DNA from: Pedobacter sp. JY14-1
Lineage (GTDB): Bacteria; Bacteroidota; Bacteroidia; Sphingobacteriales; Sphingobacteriaceae
Assembly (NCBI RefSeq): GCF_029269825.1
Contig: NZ_JARJHU010000009.1
Coordinates: 147,974-211,973, forward strand
Length of the DNA: 64,000 nucleotides
Direction of reading: 5' to 3'
Shown here: one piece after another, positions 32,999 through 41,730 of the stretch
Layout of the letters: each line of letters opens with the position of its first letter
Numbering within the stretch: position 1 is the stretch's first letter
Notes under the pieces: model-generated
Database searches by the model: none
Told to the model about the DNA's origin: nothing
What the model saw: the letters and a program-made list of their open reading frames with translations, nothing else
Position numbers and translations under genes: made by a program

Positions 32999-33876
32999 GT
33001 TGGGTTTTCGGGTTTGTGTTTCCATCTCCGGTGGCTCCATAGCCAGTAGGGAGGGGCTTCTTTAATCATTTCTTCTAATATGCGAAAGCTGCGGGCGGTA
33101 ATCTCGCCCGGTGCCGTGGTTGCCGGGTTGGTGGCAAGTGGTATGCAATCTATGTGATAGTGGCCGCGGCGTACCCGGTTTATCTTGAAATAGAAGACCG
33201 GACGCCCGGTTTGCAGGGATATTTTCTCCATACCGGTGAGCACGGCAGTGGGCTGGTGCAGGAAGGTGAGCCAGTGGCGCGCCTCATGCTTGACCGGGGT
33301 CTGGTCACCGGCAAAGGCGAATACGCTGAGTGATTCCCGGGAGCCGGCAATGGCCCTGAGGGTCTGGCGCATGGAGACAAGCTGGTTGCCGAATTTGCTC
33401 CTGGATTTCAGGAACCACTGATCGAACTGCTGGTTGTTTACTGGTTTATAAATGACATAAGAAGCCGCAGGCACTTTAAACCCGAAGGTAAGCATACCCC
33501 ATTCCCAGTTGCCGTAGTGCCCGGTACACACCAGGATGCTCTGGCCTTTTTCAAAATAGGGTGTGACGATGTCGAGGTTACTGAACCGGACACGGCGGTC
33601 AAATTCCTGTTTGCTGAGGCCAGGGATCTTGACAATCTCTGCGGAAAGTTCACACAGGTATTTATAGAATTGCTTTTCGACCCTGATGATCTCGGGAAGC
33701 GGCTTTTCCGGAAAGGAGTTACAGAGATTTTCCCTTACGACCTTGCGGCGGTAGCGCAGCAGGTAATACATAGGATAATAACACAGCGCCGCCATGGGGT
33801 ATAAGATGGATAAAGGAAGTAAGGCTAAAAAGTTTAAAAAAGATATTCCCAGATAAGAAAAGCCTTTTTTTATCAT
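32983..33876 (-). CDS. LpxL/HtrB-type lysophospholipid acyltransferase
   Basis: A 297-residue inner-membrane acyltransferase. An N-terminal hydrophobic segment (GISFLNFLALLPLSILYP) anchors it. The catalytic HX4E motif is TGHYGNWEWG with His120 and Glu125. SVFAFAGDQTPVK corresponds to the conserved acceptor-site block. Family members add secondary acyl chains to lipid A; some Bacteroidota homologues act on other lipids. The ATG at 33876 is preferred over an in-frame TTG at 33900. A TATGTTTG element (minus strand, 33905-33898) gives a leader of about 15 bases. Confidence 0.87.
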   Translation of the reverse strand: MIKKGFSYLGISFLNFLALLPLSILYPMAALCYYPMYYLLRYRRKVVRENLCNSFPEKPLPEIIRVEKQFYKYLCELSAEIVKIPGLSKQEFDRRVRFSNLDIVTPYFEKGQSILVCTGHYGNWEWGMLTFGFKVPAASYVIYKPVNNQQFDQWFLKSRSKFGNQLVSMRQTLRAIAGSRESLSVFAFAGDQTPVKHEARHWLTFLHQPTAVLTGMEKISLQTGRPVFYFKINRVRRGHYHIDCIPLATNPATTAPGEITARSFRILEEMIKEAPPYWLWSHRRWKHKPENPTWNPA

Positions 33877-33914
33877 TATTTTGGCGGATTGAGAATGCAA
33901 ACATAATTTATCAG

Positions 33915-34520
33915 ATGCAAAGTTCAGCTATATTTCCCGTTTTTTATCTGCCTCCGGTTAACTACATATCTGATCTGAAACGCTTCGGAGCGGATTTTTT
34001 GGTGGAAGGATGGGAGCATTTCGTAAAACAGACTTACAGGAACCGGGCAAAGATCTATTCTCCTAACGGACCGCTGGACCTGATCGTGCCGGTGGTGAAA
34101 GGATCGAAGGTGCATACGAAGATGAAGGATGTAAGAATCAGTTATGACCTGCGCTGGCAGAAGCTGCACTGGAAAAGCCTGGAAAGCTGTTACAGAAGTT
34201 CGGCCTACTTTGAGTTCTATGAAGCGGAGCTGGTAGGCTTTTATGAAAAGCGCTATGATTTTTTAATGGACCTGGATCTGGAGCTGACAGCCTGGCTGCT
34301 CAAACAGTTAAAACTGGAGTTGCCGTTAAGACAGACAGCAGCGTATACAACTGACGCAGCACATGACTTCAGGGCTATATACAGCGCGAAGCAGGCCGTA
34401 TCGGATACCGGATTTAAGCCTTACTTCCAGGTTTTTGACGACAGGCAGGGTTTTCTGCCAAACCTAAGTATAGTCGATTTGTTGTTTAACCAGGGACCGC
34501 AGGCAAAACAGTATTTATAA
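33915..34520 (+). CDS. WbqC family protein
   Basis: A 201-residue protein matching the WbqC-like family: FYLPPVNYISDL at the N-terminus, then KQTYRNRAKIYSPNGPLDLIVPVV in two conserved blocks and a long helical middle. The family is found in O-antigen and other polysaccharide loci and is common near envelope genes in Bacteroidota. Its enzymatic role is unknown. It is divergent from the acyltransferase with a gap of 38 bases and appears monocistronic. Confidence 0.82.
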   Translation: MQSSAIFPVFYLPPVNYISDLKRFGADFLVEGWEHFVKQTYRNRAKIYSPNGPLDLIVPVVKGSKVHTKMKDVRISYDLRWQKLHWKSLESCYRSSAYFEFYEAELVGFYEKRYDFLMDLDLELTAWLLKQLKLELPLRQTAAYTTDAAHDFRAIYSAKQAVSDTGFKPYFQVFDDRQGFLPNLSIVDLLFNQGPQAKQYL

Positions 34521-34566
34521 GAGGCGAATGACTGGTTCTTTTGATTTTGTTTAGAGATGGTGTTCC

Positions 34567-35691
34567 ATGATGACCAGACAACAAAAAGCGAAGCTGAGAA
34601 AGCATAAGCATTATTCATTACCGGAAGCGGGTACAAGTCCGGGGCTGATCTATATCGGACCTGAGGCGCTGGATCCGGTGATCAAATTATACCGCTATAA
34701 CCAGGATGTTTATGAGGTGAAGGAACTGGCTTCACTGGAGGGGTTGAAGCTGCTGCTAAAGGACAAATCCTTTAATTATTGGGTGGAAGTAAAGGGATTT
34801 AAGTCTAAATCGATGTTTGAGCTGCTGGCTACGGAGCTTGGTGTGAACAAACTGGTGCTTGAGGACATTACCCGGACTTACCAGCGCCCGAAACTGGAGG
34901 AGTACGACAATTATGACTTTGCGGTAAGCCGTATGCTGTATATTGATGAGAATGATGACCTGGACAACATTCAGGTATCGTTTTTACTGACGGAAACGGC
35001 ACTGCTGACTTTTCAGGAAGGCTATGGGGATTGTCTGGACCCGATCAGGAACCGGCTGAAAGCAGGAAAGGGGAATATCAGGACCGGAGGCAGCAGCTAC
35101 CTGATGTATGCACTGATGGATATTATCATCGACAAATATTTCGAGATACTGGGCAAATGGGGCGAGGAACTGGATGCCATAGAAGATCGATTGTTTGAGA
35201 AGCCGGACCGCAAGGTGATGTATGATACGCAGATGGTAAAACGTAACCTGATCGGTATCCGCAGGGTATTGTGGCCGGAAAGGGATAAGCTGAATGACAT
35301 CATCAGGAGTGACAGTCCGAGAATTACGGAGCAGACCAAGATGTATATAAAGGATGCGTATGATCATTGTGTACAGATCATTGATATTGTCGAGTCGCTG
35401 AAGGAGATTTCGATCACAAACATGGATATGTACCTCTCGATCATCAGTAACCGCATGAATGAGGTGATGAAGGTGCTGACGGTGATCTCCTCGATATTTA
35501 TCCCGCTGACCTTTATTGTGGGTGTCTATGGGATGAATTTCAGCAGGGAGGACCCGGTAACGGGTAAAGTGATGCCCCTGAATATGCCGGAGCTTTACCA
35601 GGAGCATGGGTATGTATATGTGCTGCTGGTCATGTTGCTGATCGCGGTGTTGCAGATTGTGTTTTTCTGGCGCAAGGGCTGGTTTAAATAA
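34567..35691 (+). CDS. corA: CorA-type magnesium/cobalt transporter
   Basis: A 374-residue channel of the CorA family. A large cytoplasmic domain precedes two C-terminal membrane helices. The signature GMN is in FIVGVYGMNFSRED at the end of the first helix. The last helix (VYVLLVMLLIAVLQIVFFW) ends with the basic cluster WRKGWFK. The gene is 33 bases upstream of mgtE, so the two are likely co-transcribed. A second ATG at 34570 is equally possible as the start. Confidence 0.93.
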   Translation: MMTRQQKAKLRKHKHYSLPEAGTSPGLIYIGPEALDPVIKLYRYNQDVYEVKELASLEGLKLLLKDKSFNYWVEVKGFKSKSMFELLATELGVNKLVLEDITRTYQRPKLEEYDNYDFAVSRMLYIDENDDLDNIQVSFLLTETALLTFQEGYGDCLDPIRNRLKAGKGNIRTGGSSYLMYALMDIIIDKYFEILGKWGEELDAIEDRLFEKPDRKVMYDTQMVKRNLIGIRRVLWPERDKLNDIIRSDSPRITEQTKMYIKDAYDHCVQIIDIVESLKEISITNMDMYLSIISNRMNEVMKVLTVISSIFIPLTFIVGVYGMNFSREDPVTGKVMPLNMPELYQEHGYVYVLLVMLLIAVLQIVFFWRKGWFK

Positions 35692-35724
35692 GCCGGATTC
35701 TGCTTTTATTCTTACCTTAGCGCC

Positions 35725-37074
35725 GTGCAATCTTTTGAACTGGACAAATCGGATATATCTAAGCTGAAGGTGGCCCTGAACGGCGATGATGCGGGATTGG
35801 AAGCCATTCTTGCGGAATATCATGCTTCGGAAATTGCGATCTTGTTTGAAAGTCTGAACAGGGAAGAAAAGCAGCGTATTATTAACTTACTGGCCGTAGA
35901 AGTGGCTTCGGAAGTGATTGCAGAAATGGATGAGGAATCGCATCCTGAGGAACTGCTGCTGAAAATGGATCCGGACAAGCGGACAGAGATCGTCGAGGAA
36001 CTTGACTACGACGATGCGACGGATATCCTTTCCCAGCTGGAAGCGCATGAGCAGGCTGAGATACTGGAAGACCTGAGCGAGGATGATGCTTCTCATATCC
36101 GCAACCTGATGCGTTATGATGAGAAGACGGCAGGTGGCCTGATGAACACCCAGTTCATTAAGGTAAACCTGAACCTGATGAAAAAGGATGCCATTGAGGA
36201 AATCATCAGGCAGAGCGAGGAAATTGAGGAATTCTATACGATTTATGTAACGGATGATGAGGATGTGTTCCAGGGGATCGTTTCGCTGAAAGACATTATC
36301 AAATCTAAGGGGAATGTGAAGATTACTGAACTGGTGAGGGCAGAGGTGGCCTGGGTTTATCCGGATACGGACCAGGAGGAGGTGGCCAGGCTGATCTCTC
36401 AGTATAACATTACCAGTATACCGGTACTGGATAAGGACATGAGGTTGCTGGGCCGGGTGACCTTTGACGATGTCATCGATGTACTGGAAGAGGAGAACAC
36501 GGAGGACATTCTGAAGATATCGGGTGTGTCGGAGGATGAGGAACTGAGCGGCAACTGGGCAGAGGCGGTGAAATCCCGGCTGCCCTGGCTGATCCTGAAC
36601 CTGGGTACGGCTTTCCTGGCTTCCGGGGTGATCCGGCATTTTGAACCGACGATAAAACACATTGCGGTGCTGTCTGCCTATATGACGATCATCGCGGGTA
36701 TGGGCGGTAATTCAGCGACACAGGCACTGGCGGTGACGGTGAGGAGGATATCGCTTTACGACCTGACGGACAATCAGGCTTATCGTACGGTGCTGAAGGA
36801 GCTTACGGTCGGGATGATCAACGGGGCGGTGACCGGACTGATCGTTTTTATGTTTGCCTTTTTTTTTGATGCCAATCCGATGCTTGGACTGGTGATCTTC
36901 CTGGCCATGACGGGCAACCTGATCATCGCAGGGGTGACGGGAGCGGGGATACCGTTGGTGCTGAAGCGTGTCGGGATTGATCCGGCCATTGCTTCTTCAA
37001 TAATTATTACAACATTTACAGATGTTTTCGGATTTTTGCTGCTGCTGGGTTTGGCCAGCAGACTTTTATTATAA
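35725..37074 (+). CDS. mgtE: Magnesium transporter MgtE
   Basis: A 449-residue MgtE transporter starting at GTG. The N-terminal superhelical domain is rich in acidic residues (LLKMDPDKRTEIVEEL). Two CBS domains follow from about residue 135 to 255. The C-terminal domain has five membrane helices with the pore motif GMGGNSATQALAVTVR. The acidic N-domain and CBS pair sense intracellular magnesium in characterised homologues. Its position behind corA pairs two unrelated magnesium uptake systems. A TACCTTAG sequence just before the GTG could provide a separate promoter. Confidence 0.94.
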   Translation: MQSFELDKSDISKLKVALNGDDAGLEAILAEYHASEIAILFESLNREEKQRIINLLAVEVASEVIAEMDEESHPEELLLKMDPDKRTEIVEELDYDDATDILSQLEAHEQAEILEDLSEDDASHIRNLMRYDEKTAGGLMNTQFIKVNLNLMKKDAIEEIIRQSEEIEEFYTIYVTDDEDVFQGIVSLKDIIKSKGNVKITELVRAEVAWVYPDTDQEEVARLISQYNITSIPVLDKDMRLLGRVTFDDVIDVLEEENTEDILKISGVSEDEELSGNWAEAVKSRLPWLILNLGTAFLASGVIRHFEPTIKHIAVLSAYMTIIAGMGGNSATQALAVTVRRISLYDLTDNQAYRTVLKELTVGMINGAVTGLIVFMFAFFFDANPMLGLVIFLAMTGNLIIAGVTGAGIPLVLKRVGIDPAIASSIIITTFTDVFGFLLLLGLASRLLL

Positions 37075-37079
37075 ATTTA
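37050..37079 (+). promoter_or_regulatory. Promoter candidate for bioB inside the end of mgtE
   Basis: TTTG at 37050-37053, 18 bases, then TAAATTTA at 37072-37079. Both elements are close to the Bacteroidota consensus, and the leader to the bioB ATG at 37090 would be only a few bases. Confidence 0.45.
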
Positions 37080-37089
37080 GCTATCAACT

Positions 37090-38106
37090 ATGCAACCTAT
37101 AAGACACGATTGGACAAAGGAGGAAATTTCAGCGATCTATCATAAGCCGTTTCTGGACCTGGTTTATGAAGCTGCGACTGTGCACCGGGAAAATAAGGAC
37201 TATTCGGAGGTGCAGATCAGTTCGCTGATCTCGATTAAAACGGGGGGATGTGCCGAGGATTGCGCTTATTGTCCGCAGGCAGCCAGATACAACACGGGTG
37301 TGGATGTGCATGCGCTGATGAAGGTGGAGCAGGTGGTGGAGGCCGCTGAACGTGCAAAGGCCGGAGGTGCCTCTCGTTTGTGTATGGGTGCTGCATGGCG
37401 TGAAGTGCGTGACAACCGTGATTTCGACCGGGTGATCGATATGGTAAAGGCAGTGAATGAACTGGATATGGAAGTATGCTGTACCCTGGGGATGCTGACC
37501 GAAAGCCAGGCGCAACGTTTAGCAGATGCTGGGTTGTATGCCTATAACCATAACCTGGATACTTCTGAGGATGACTACAAGCGAATTATTTCGACAAGGA
37601 CTTATGATGACCGCCTGAATACTTTACACAATGTGCGTAAGGCTAAACTGACGGTATGCAGCGGGGGTATTGTGGGGTTGGGTGAAACGGACGAGGACAG
37701 AATATCTATGCTGCAAACACTGGCCAATCTGCCTAAGCACCCTGAATCTGTGCCCATCAATGCGCTGGTACCGGTTAAGGGAACTCCACTGGAAAATCAG
37801 CCAAGGATTCCGATCTGGGATATGGTACGTATGATCGCTACTGCACGTATCGTGATGCCGGGGTCTGTGGTGAGGTTATCTGCAGGAAGAACGGAGATGA
37901 GTACGGTAGAACAGGCTTTCTGTTTTATGGCCGGAGCCAACTCGATCTTTGCGGGTGATAAGTTGCTGACGACGCCTAACCCTCATTTTGCTGATGATAT
38001 GGAGATGTTCCGGATATTGGGGCTGACGACGAGAGAGGCTTTCAAGAACGGAAGGCCCGCCAATACACTTCCAAAGAAAGATGAAGTTGAAGCCCTGAAC
38101 GGCTAA
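37090..38106 (+). CDS. bioB: Biotin synthase
   Basis: A 338-residue radical-SAM enzyme converting dethiobiotin to biotin. The CxxxCxxC cluster motif is GGCAEDCAYCPQ with Cys54, Cys58 and Cys61. Other family blocks are CCTLGMLTE, YNHNLDTSEDDY and RLSAGRTEMS, the last holding the arginine ligand of the second cluster. No other bio genes are in the window. A bidirectional terminator follows at 38112. Confidence 0.96.
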   Translation: MQPIRHDWTKEEISAIYHKPFLDLVYEAATVHRENKDYSEVQISSLISIKTGGCAEDCAYCPQAARYNTGVDVHALMKVEQVVEAAERAKAGGASRLCMGAAWREVRDNRDFDRVIDMVKAVNELDMEVCCTLGMLTESQAQRLADAGLYAYNHNLDTSEDDYKRIISTRTYDDRLNTLHNVRKAKLTVCSGGIVGLGETDEDRISMLQTLANLPKHPESVPINALVPVKGTPLENQPRIPIWDMVRMIATARIVMPGSVVRLSAGRTEMSTVEQAFCFMAGANSIFAGDKLLTTPNPHFADDMEMFRILGLTTREAFKNGRPANTLPKKDEVEALNG

Positions 38107-38111
38107 AATAC

Positions 38112-38142
38112 AAAGGGGCTTGATGGATTAAGCCCCTTTTTC
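38112..38142. terminator. Bidirectional terminator between bioB and the FUSC gene
   Basis: AAAGGGGCTT and AAGCCCCTTT form a 10-bp stem around an 8-base loop, with Ts on the plus side. It lies between stops at 38106 and 38147. Confidence 0.85.
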
Positions 38143-38146
38143 CTTA

Positions 38147-40315
38147 TTATTTGTCCAGATTGATCTTTTCTGACAGCTTATAGATGTCGTAAGCTACTTT
38201 CTGGATAAGGTCAAATTGCTCTTTTACTGCTGTCTCTGATTCCTTTATCTCGATTGCAGGGTCTGCTGTTCTCCTGATCAACGGTACATTTTGGGCTTTA
38301 CCGGGATTATTTTCTATAATTTCTGAGGCTTGTCTAAGCAGGTATACTGTATTTTGCACTACAGGCCGGATTTCATCAAAGTTGGATACCGAAAAGTCAT
38401 GTTCCTTGTTGTAAAGGGATAAGGTGGCGATATATGAGGATAGCTGATGGTTAAGTGCCGTAAACTGATGCAGTTCGGTCATGAGTACCTGTTTGCTTTT
38501 AGGCTCGGAGAACATTCGCTGGAACAAAGAAGCGAGGTTGGCAGAAGTTACATAGACTTCCTTTCTTGCCACCTTGTAATTCGTGTAGTCGGTAATTTTT
38601 TGCCCGGCATAGAAAAGACTGACTTGTTCGAAATACATGAGATTGGCAATGAGGGTTTCTTTGAGTGCCTCTTTAAGCTTTTCATGCTCCCAGTTGGGAA
38701 AGAGCGAGTAGCTGGAAATCAATGCAATACCAGATCCGATTAGTGTATCGTAAATACGTTCCCTGGCTACTGAGAGGCCACCTATACCCAGAAAATCAAA
38801 AAGAATAAGAATATATGGTGTCATAAATAGCACACTGACCACATAATTTTTACGCTGAAAGCTGTAACATCCGATCATACAGATCAGAAGAATTACAAAA
38901 AGAACGTTTTTGTCGTGTACATATACCAGCACGCCCATTCCGACGAATGCCCCGACGACTGTGCCGATGAGTCTCTGGTAATTTCTTTCCTTTGCAAGGC
39001 TGAAACCAGGTTTTGAGATCACCAGTATGGTTAGTAATATCCAGTAGCTGTGGGAGAAATTAAGCGTCTTTGCTACGACAAAACCAATAAGCATGACGAT
39101 GGCAACCCTGAGAGAGTGCCGGAAGGTAGATGAGTTAAACGTAAGGTTTTCGGTAAGCAATCCGAGGTCTATTTTTTGTCTGGTGACAAATTTGTCTACA
39201 TCAATGGAACGGGGTTTCAGGTTCTTCTTTTCCTTTTTATTGAAATAGCTATTGATGGTTTTAACTCTTGATATAATGTTTTCTATATTAACCTCTATAT
39301 TTTTCAATGCAATGATACCCAGTGTACTGTATTTTTCGCCGGCATTGTTTGCCTCTAATGTCAATATCTCCTGCTTCAGTTTCTCAACATCCTGATTAAG
39401 GGATGTCGGAAGGGCAGGAGTACCCCCGGTTTTCAGCGAAAAACCGATAGTATCGAGTTCATCCGCAATTTTGAGAATGACAGACTCATAGCTTGATAAA
39501 ATACCGGATGGGTCGAACTGCTCGTGTAACTGCCTGTAATTATAGTATGTCGACATGACCTGCTCAAACAGATCTACCATATCCACGAAAACCAGCAGCA
39601 GGAAGCGGCCCTCTGGAGTTGACTCTCTGATGATCTCTCTGGTTTTGAACAGCACCTCTCTGACTGCATCCTGCTTTTCATGAACAAGGACCTGGAGTTT
39701 AAGAAGTTCCGAGTAGTTTTTATCATAATCTGTCTGCTGACGGTAGAACCTGGCCTTTGTCCGGAGAAATTCACTGACTTCATGAATAGAATCACTAAGG
39801 ATTTGCTGGACAAGCCGGTATGGCCTTAACCTGTAGATGAGGTAGCTCAATAGTGCATACCAGATACTGCCTGCAAAAATAAGCAGCGAATACAATAAGA
39901 CTTCATTCCATGGTCTGATGTCGTCAATGCTCAATACCAGGATGAGCAATGATGAAGTCCCTATGGAAGCGGCACGAAGTCCGTAAAGAAAAAACATGGA
40001 AAAAATAAAACTCGACGCGACCAGAACAACTGCAGTAAAGTATATATTGCTGTTGGTCAACCCGACCAGGATTGAAATTAAGGTAATACTTCCTGTGGTG
40101 ATGAGCATCGCGTTACGGCGGTGTACAATCGGGCCCGGCGAATCTGCAATACTGGTACAAAGTGCACCAAGCGACAAGGTCATTCCGTATTGTAACATAC
40201 CAAACTGAGCGAGGATCAGTGATGGGCACAATACACCAAATGTTATGCGCAATCCATCTGCAAAATATGTACTGAGTAAAAAGTCCTGGATGCTTCTGAC
40301 CGGGCGGCTTAACAT
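38147..40315 (-). CDS. FUSC family integral membrane protein
   Basis: A 722-residue membrane protein with two clusters of about six hydrophobic spans (residues about 20-160 and 390-530), each followed by a long soluble helical region. This is the YccS/YhfK/FUSC layout. The second cluster begins RHSLRVAIVMLIGFVVAK, typical of the FUSC-like fold shared with aromatic acid exporters. The substrate is unknown. The gene is monocistronic, and a TAAATTTG element on the minus strand (40330-40323) ends only seven bases from the start codon. Confidence 0.88.
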   Translation of the reverse strand: MLSRPVRSIQDFLLSTYFADGLRITFGVLCPSLILAQFGMLQYGMTLSLGALCTSIADSPGPIVHRRNAMLITTGSITLISILVGLTNSNIYFTAVVLVASSFIFSMFFLYGLRAASIGTSSLLILVLSIDDIRPWNEVLLYSLLIFAGSIWYALLSYLIYRLRPYRLVQQILSDSIHEVSEFLRTKARFYRQQTDYDKNYSELLKLQVLVHEKQDAVREVLFKTREIIRESTPEGRFLLLVFVDMVDLFEQVMSTYYNYRQLHEQFDPSGILSSYESVILKIADELDTIGFSLKTGGTPALPTSLNQDVEKLKQEILTLEANNAGEKYSTLGIIALKNIEVNIENIISRVKTINSYFNKKEKKNLKPRSIDVDKFVTRQKIDLGLLTENLTFNSSTFRHSLRVAIVMLIGFVVAKTLNFSHSYWILLTILVISKPGFSLAKERNYQRLIGTVVGAFVGMGVLVYVHDKNVLFVILLICMIGCYSFQRKNYVVSVLFMTPYILILFDFLGIGGLSVARERIYDTLIGSGIALISSYSLFPNWEHEKLKEALKETLIANLMYFEQVSLFYAGQKITDYTNYKVARKEVYVTSANLASLFQRMFSEPKSKQVLMTELHQFTALNHQLSSYIATLSLYNKEHDFSVSNFDEIRPVVQNTVYLLRQASEIIENNPGKAQNVPLIRRTADPAIEIKESETAVKEQFDLIQKVAYDIYKLSEKINLDK

Positions 40316-40322
40316 GATTGTG

Positions 40323-40330
40323 CAAATTTA
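40323..40330 (-). promoter_or_regulatory. -7 promoter element for the FUSC gene
   Basis: The minus strand reads TAAATTTG, a perfect TAnnTTTG match, seven bases from the ATG at 40315. A leaderless transcript is predicted. No -33 element is evident at normal spacing. Confidence 0.45.
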
Positions 40331-40460
40331 CGATTATATCAATATAACATTAAAAAGTATAAACTTGATGACAGAATACAAATGATAGTTATATTATTAT
40401 AATTAATATTATGTTAAGTAATAAATTGTACTTACCTATGCGAGGTTATCAAAAATCATA

Positions 40461-40490
40461 AAAAAAGCACCCTGTTAGTGTGCTTTTTAT
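40461..40490 (-). terminator. Terminator of the downstream TPR gene
   Basis: AAAAAGCAC and GTGCTTTTT pair around a short loop. On the minus strand a T run follows. It lies 26 bases past the stop at 40516. Confidence 0.8.
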
Positions 40491-40515
40491 TTTAGACCTT
40501 GGTAGATACCGTGTA

Positions 40516-41664
40516 CTAGAATTCTTCCAGCTTGGACTTTAGCTCCTGCACCTTATCCAGTTTGTTTTTTCGGGTATAAATCTCGATTAACAATTGTACA
40601 GTAGACTTATCATTTTGATTGATCTCATGTGCCTGTAACAAAGCAATCTCTGCACGATTGATAAAAGACTGGTATTTCTGATTTTTATCTGCTTCAGAAG
40701 ATTTCAATGCATTGTTAGCAGAATTCACATATGCCAGTCCAAGTTGGTATAATGCATCAAAATAATTCTCATCGATGCTTAACGCTTTGTTATATGCCAG
40801 CTCGGCTGTAGTATAATTAGCATTGTATTGATGAAGATATCCGTAAAGAAAATACAACAGCTTGTTTTTAGTATCTATCTTAAGGGTATTATCAATTACC
40901 TTAATTGCCGTTTCATACTTCTCATTGTCAATCAGGAGATTAATGTAGCTATTGGTTAGATTGGCATCGTATGGGTTCAGTCTTAAACCATCCTCCAGGG
41001 ATTTTATAGCCAATTCATTTTCAAATTTGGAAGTATAAATATTGGCAAGATTCTGAAAAAGGATTGAATTCCTGGCTCCGTTGTCCTTTGCCCGTTTGAA
41101 GTAAGTCAGGGCATTATCGTAATCCTGTACATTCTGGGCGGAAATGCCAGTATTCATAGCAAGTGTGGTATCTTTAGGAAAAAAATCACTTACATCTTTA
41201 AGCAACTTGTAAGCCGTTGCAAAATCATTATTATTGAATGCAGTATTGGCTTTGTTTTGCTTACGAATATTGACATTGTATATAGCCGCATCAATCAACC
41301 GGGAATTGGTCTGGAATTTATCGAGTCTCCTTGCTGAATCAATTGCATCATTCGCAAGTGAAAAATACCTGTCGGCATTGCCCTCGTCAGCATCAATGAC
41401 GGAAACATACGAGCTTAAATAAGCTTTAATAGCCCATGTTTCCGGCCATTTCTTAGTTTTTCTGTCATTTTGCGCCGCTTCGGAAGCCTTGATCCCCTCA
41501 CCTACTATGCCTAACTGGCTCTTCTCATCTGCCTTGGAGTTAATGGCCACATGTAACTTGCCAATGCTGTTCCTTGCGATCTGGACCTGGCTCCTTTGTG
41601 CATAAGTCAGATTACCTGCCACCAATATCAATGCGATTGAACTTAGAAGTGCTTTCTTACTCAT
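40516..41664 (-). CDS. Exported TPR-repeat protein (paralogue 2)
   Basis: A 382-residue protein with a signal peptide (MSKKALLSSIALILVAGNLTYAQ) and at least seven tetratricopeptide-like repeats, for example NLANIYTSKFENELAIKSLEDGLRLNPYDA and ALYQLGLAYVNSANNAL. It is a scaffold-type periplasmic protein with no catalytic motif. The N-terminal 130 residues align with the adjacent TPR gene at 41731-42804 in layout and in short motifs (KSEV/RSQV, then WGYRALLSS against WAIKAYLSS), so the two look like tandem duplicates. It has its own -7 element and terminator and is therefore separately expressed. Confidence 0.85.
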   Translation of the reverse strand: MSKKALLSSIALILVAGNLTYAQRSQVQIARNSIGKLHVAINSKADEKSQLGIVGEGIKASEAAQNDRKTKKWPETWAIKAYLSSYVSVIDADEGNADRYFSLANDAIDSARRLDKFQTNSRLIDAAIYNVNIRKQNKANTAFNNNDFATAYKLLKDVSDFFPKDTTLAMNTGISAQNVQDYDNALTYFKRAKDNGARNSILFQNLANIYTSKFENELAIKSLEDGLRLNPYDANLTNSYINLLIDNEKYETAIKVIDNTLKIDTKNKLLYFLYGYLHQYNANYTTAELAYNKALSIDENYFDALYQLGLAYVNSANNALKSSEADKNQKYQSFINRAEIALLQAHEINQNDKSTVQLLIEIYTRKNKLDKVQELKSKLEEF

Positions 41665-41668
41665 AACA

Positions 41669-41676
41669 CAAACTTA
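41669..41676 (-). promoter_or_regulatory. -7 promoter element for TPR paralogue 2
   Basis: The minus strand reads TAAGTTTG, four bases ahead of the start codon at 41664. Its -33 region falls inside the terminator hairpin of the upstream gene. Confidence 0.4.
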
Positions 41677-41706
41677 AAAAAAAAGAGGGATAAACTATCC
41701 CTCTTT
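41674..41706 (-). terminator. Terminator of TPR paralogue 1
   Basis: A perfect 11-bp stem, AAAGAGGGATA with its complement, around a 3-base loop. On the minus strand a run of about eight Ts follows. It lies 25 bases past the stop at 41731. Confidence 0.88.
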
Positions 41707-41730
41707 ATAACAACAACTCATTAATTGAGT

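Noticed and set aside
32183..33049. 288-codon open frame on the plus strand
   Set aside because: Antisense to the family 2 glycosyltransferase; no domain recognised.
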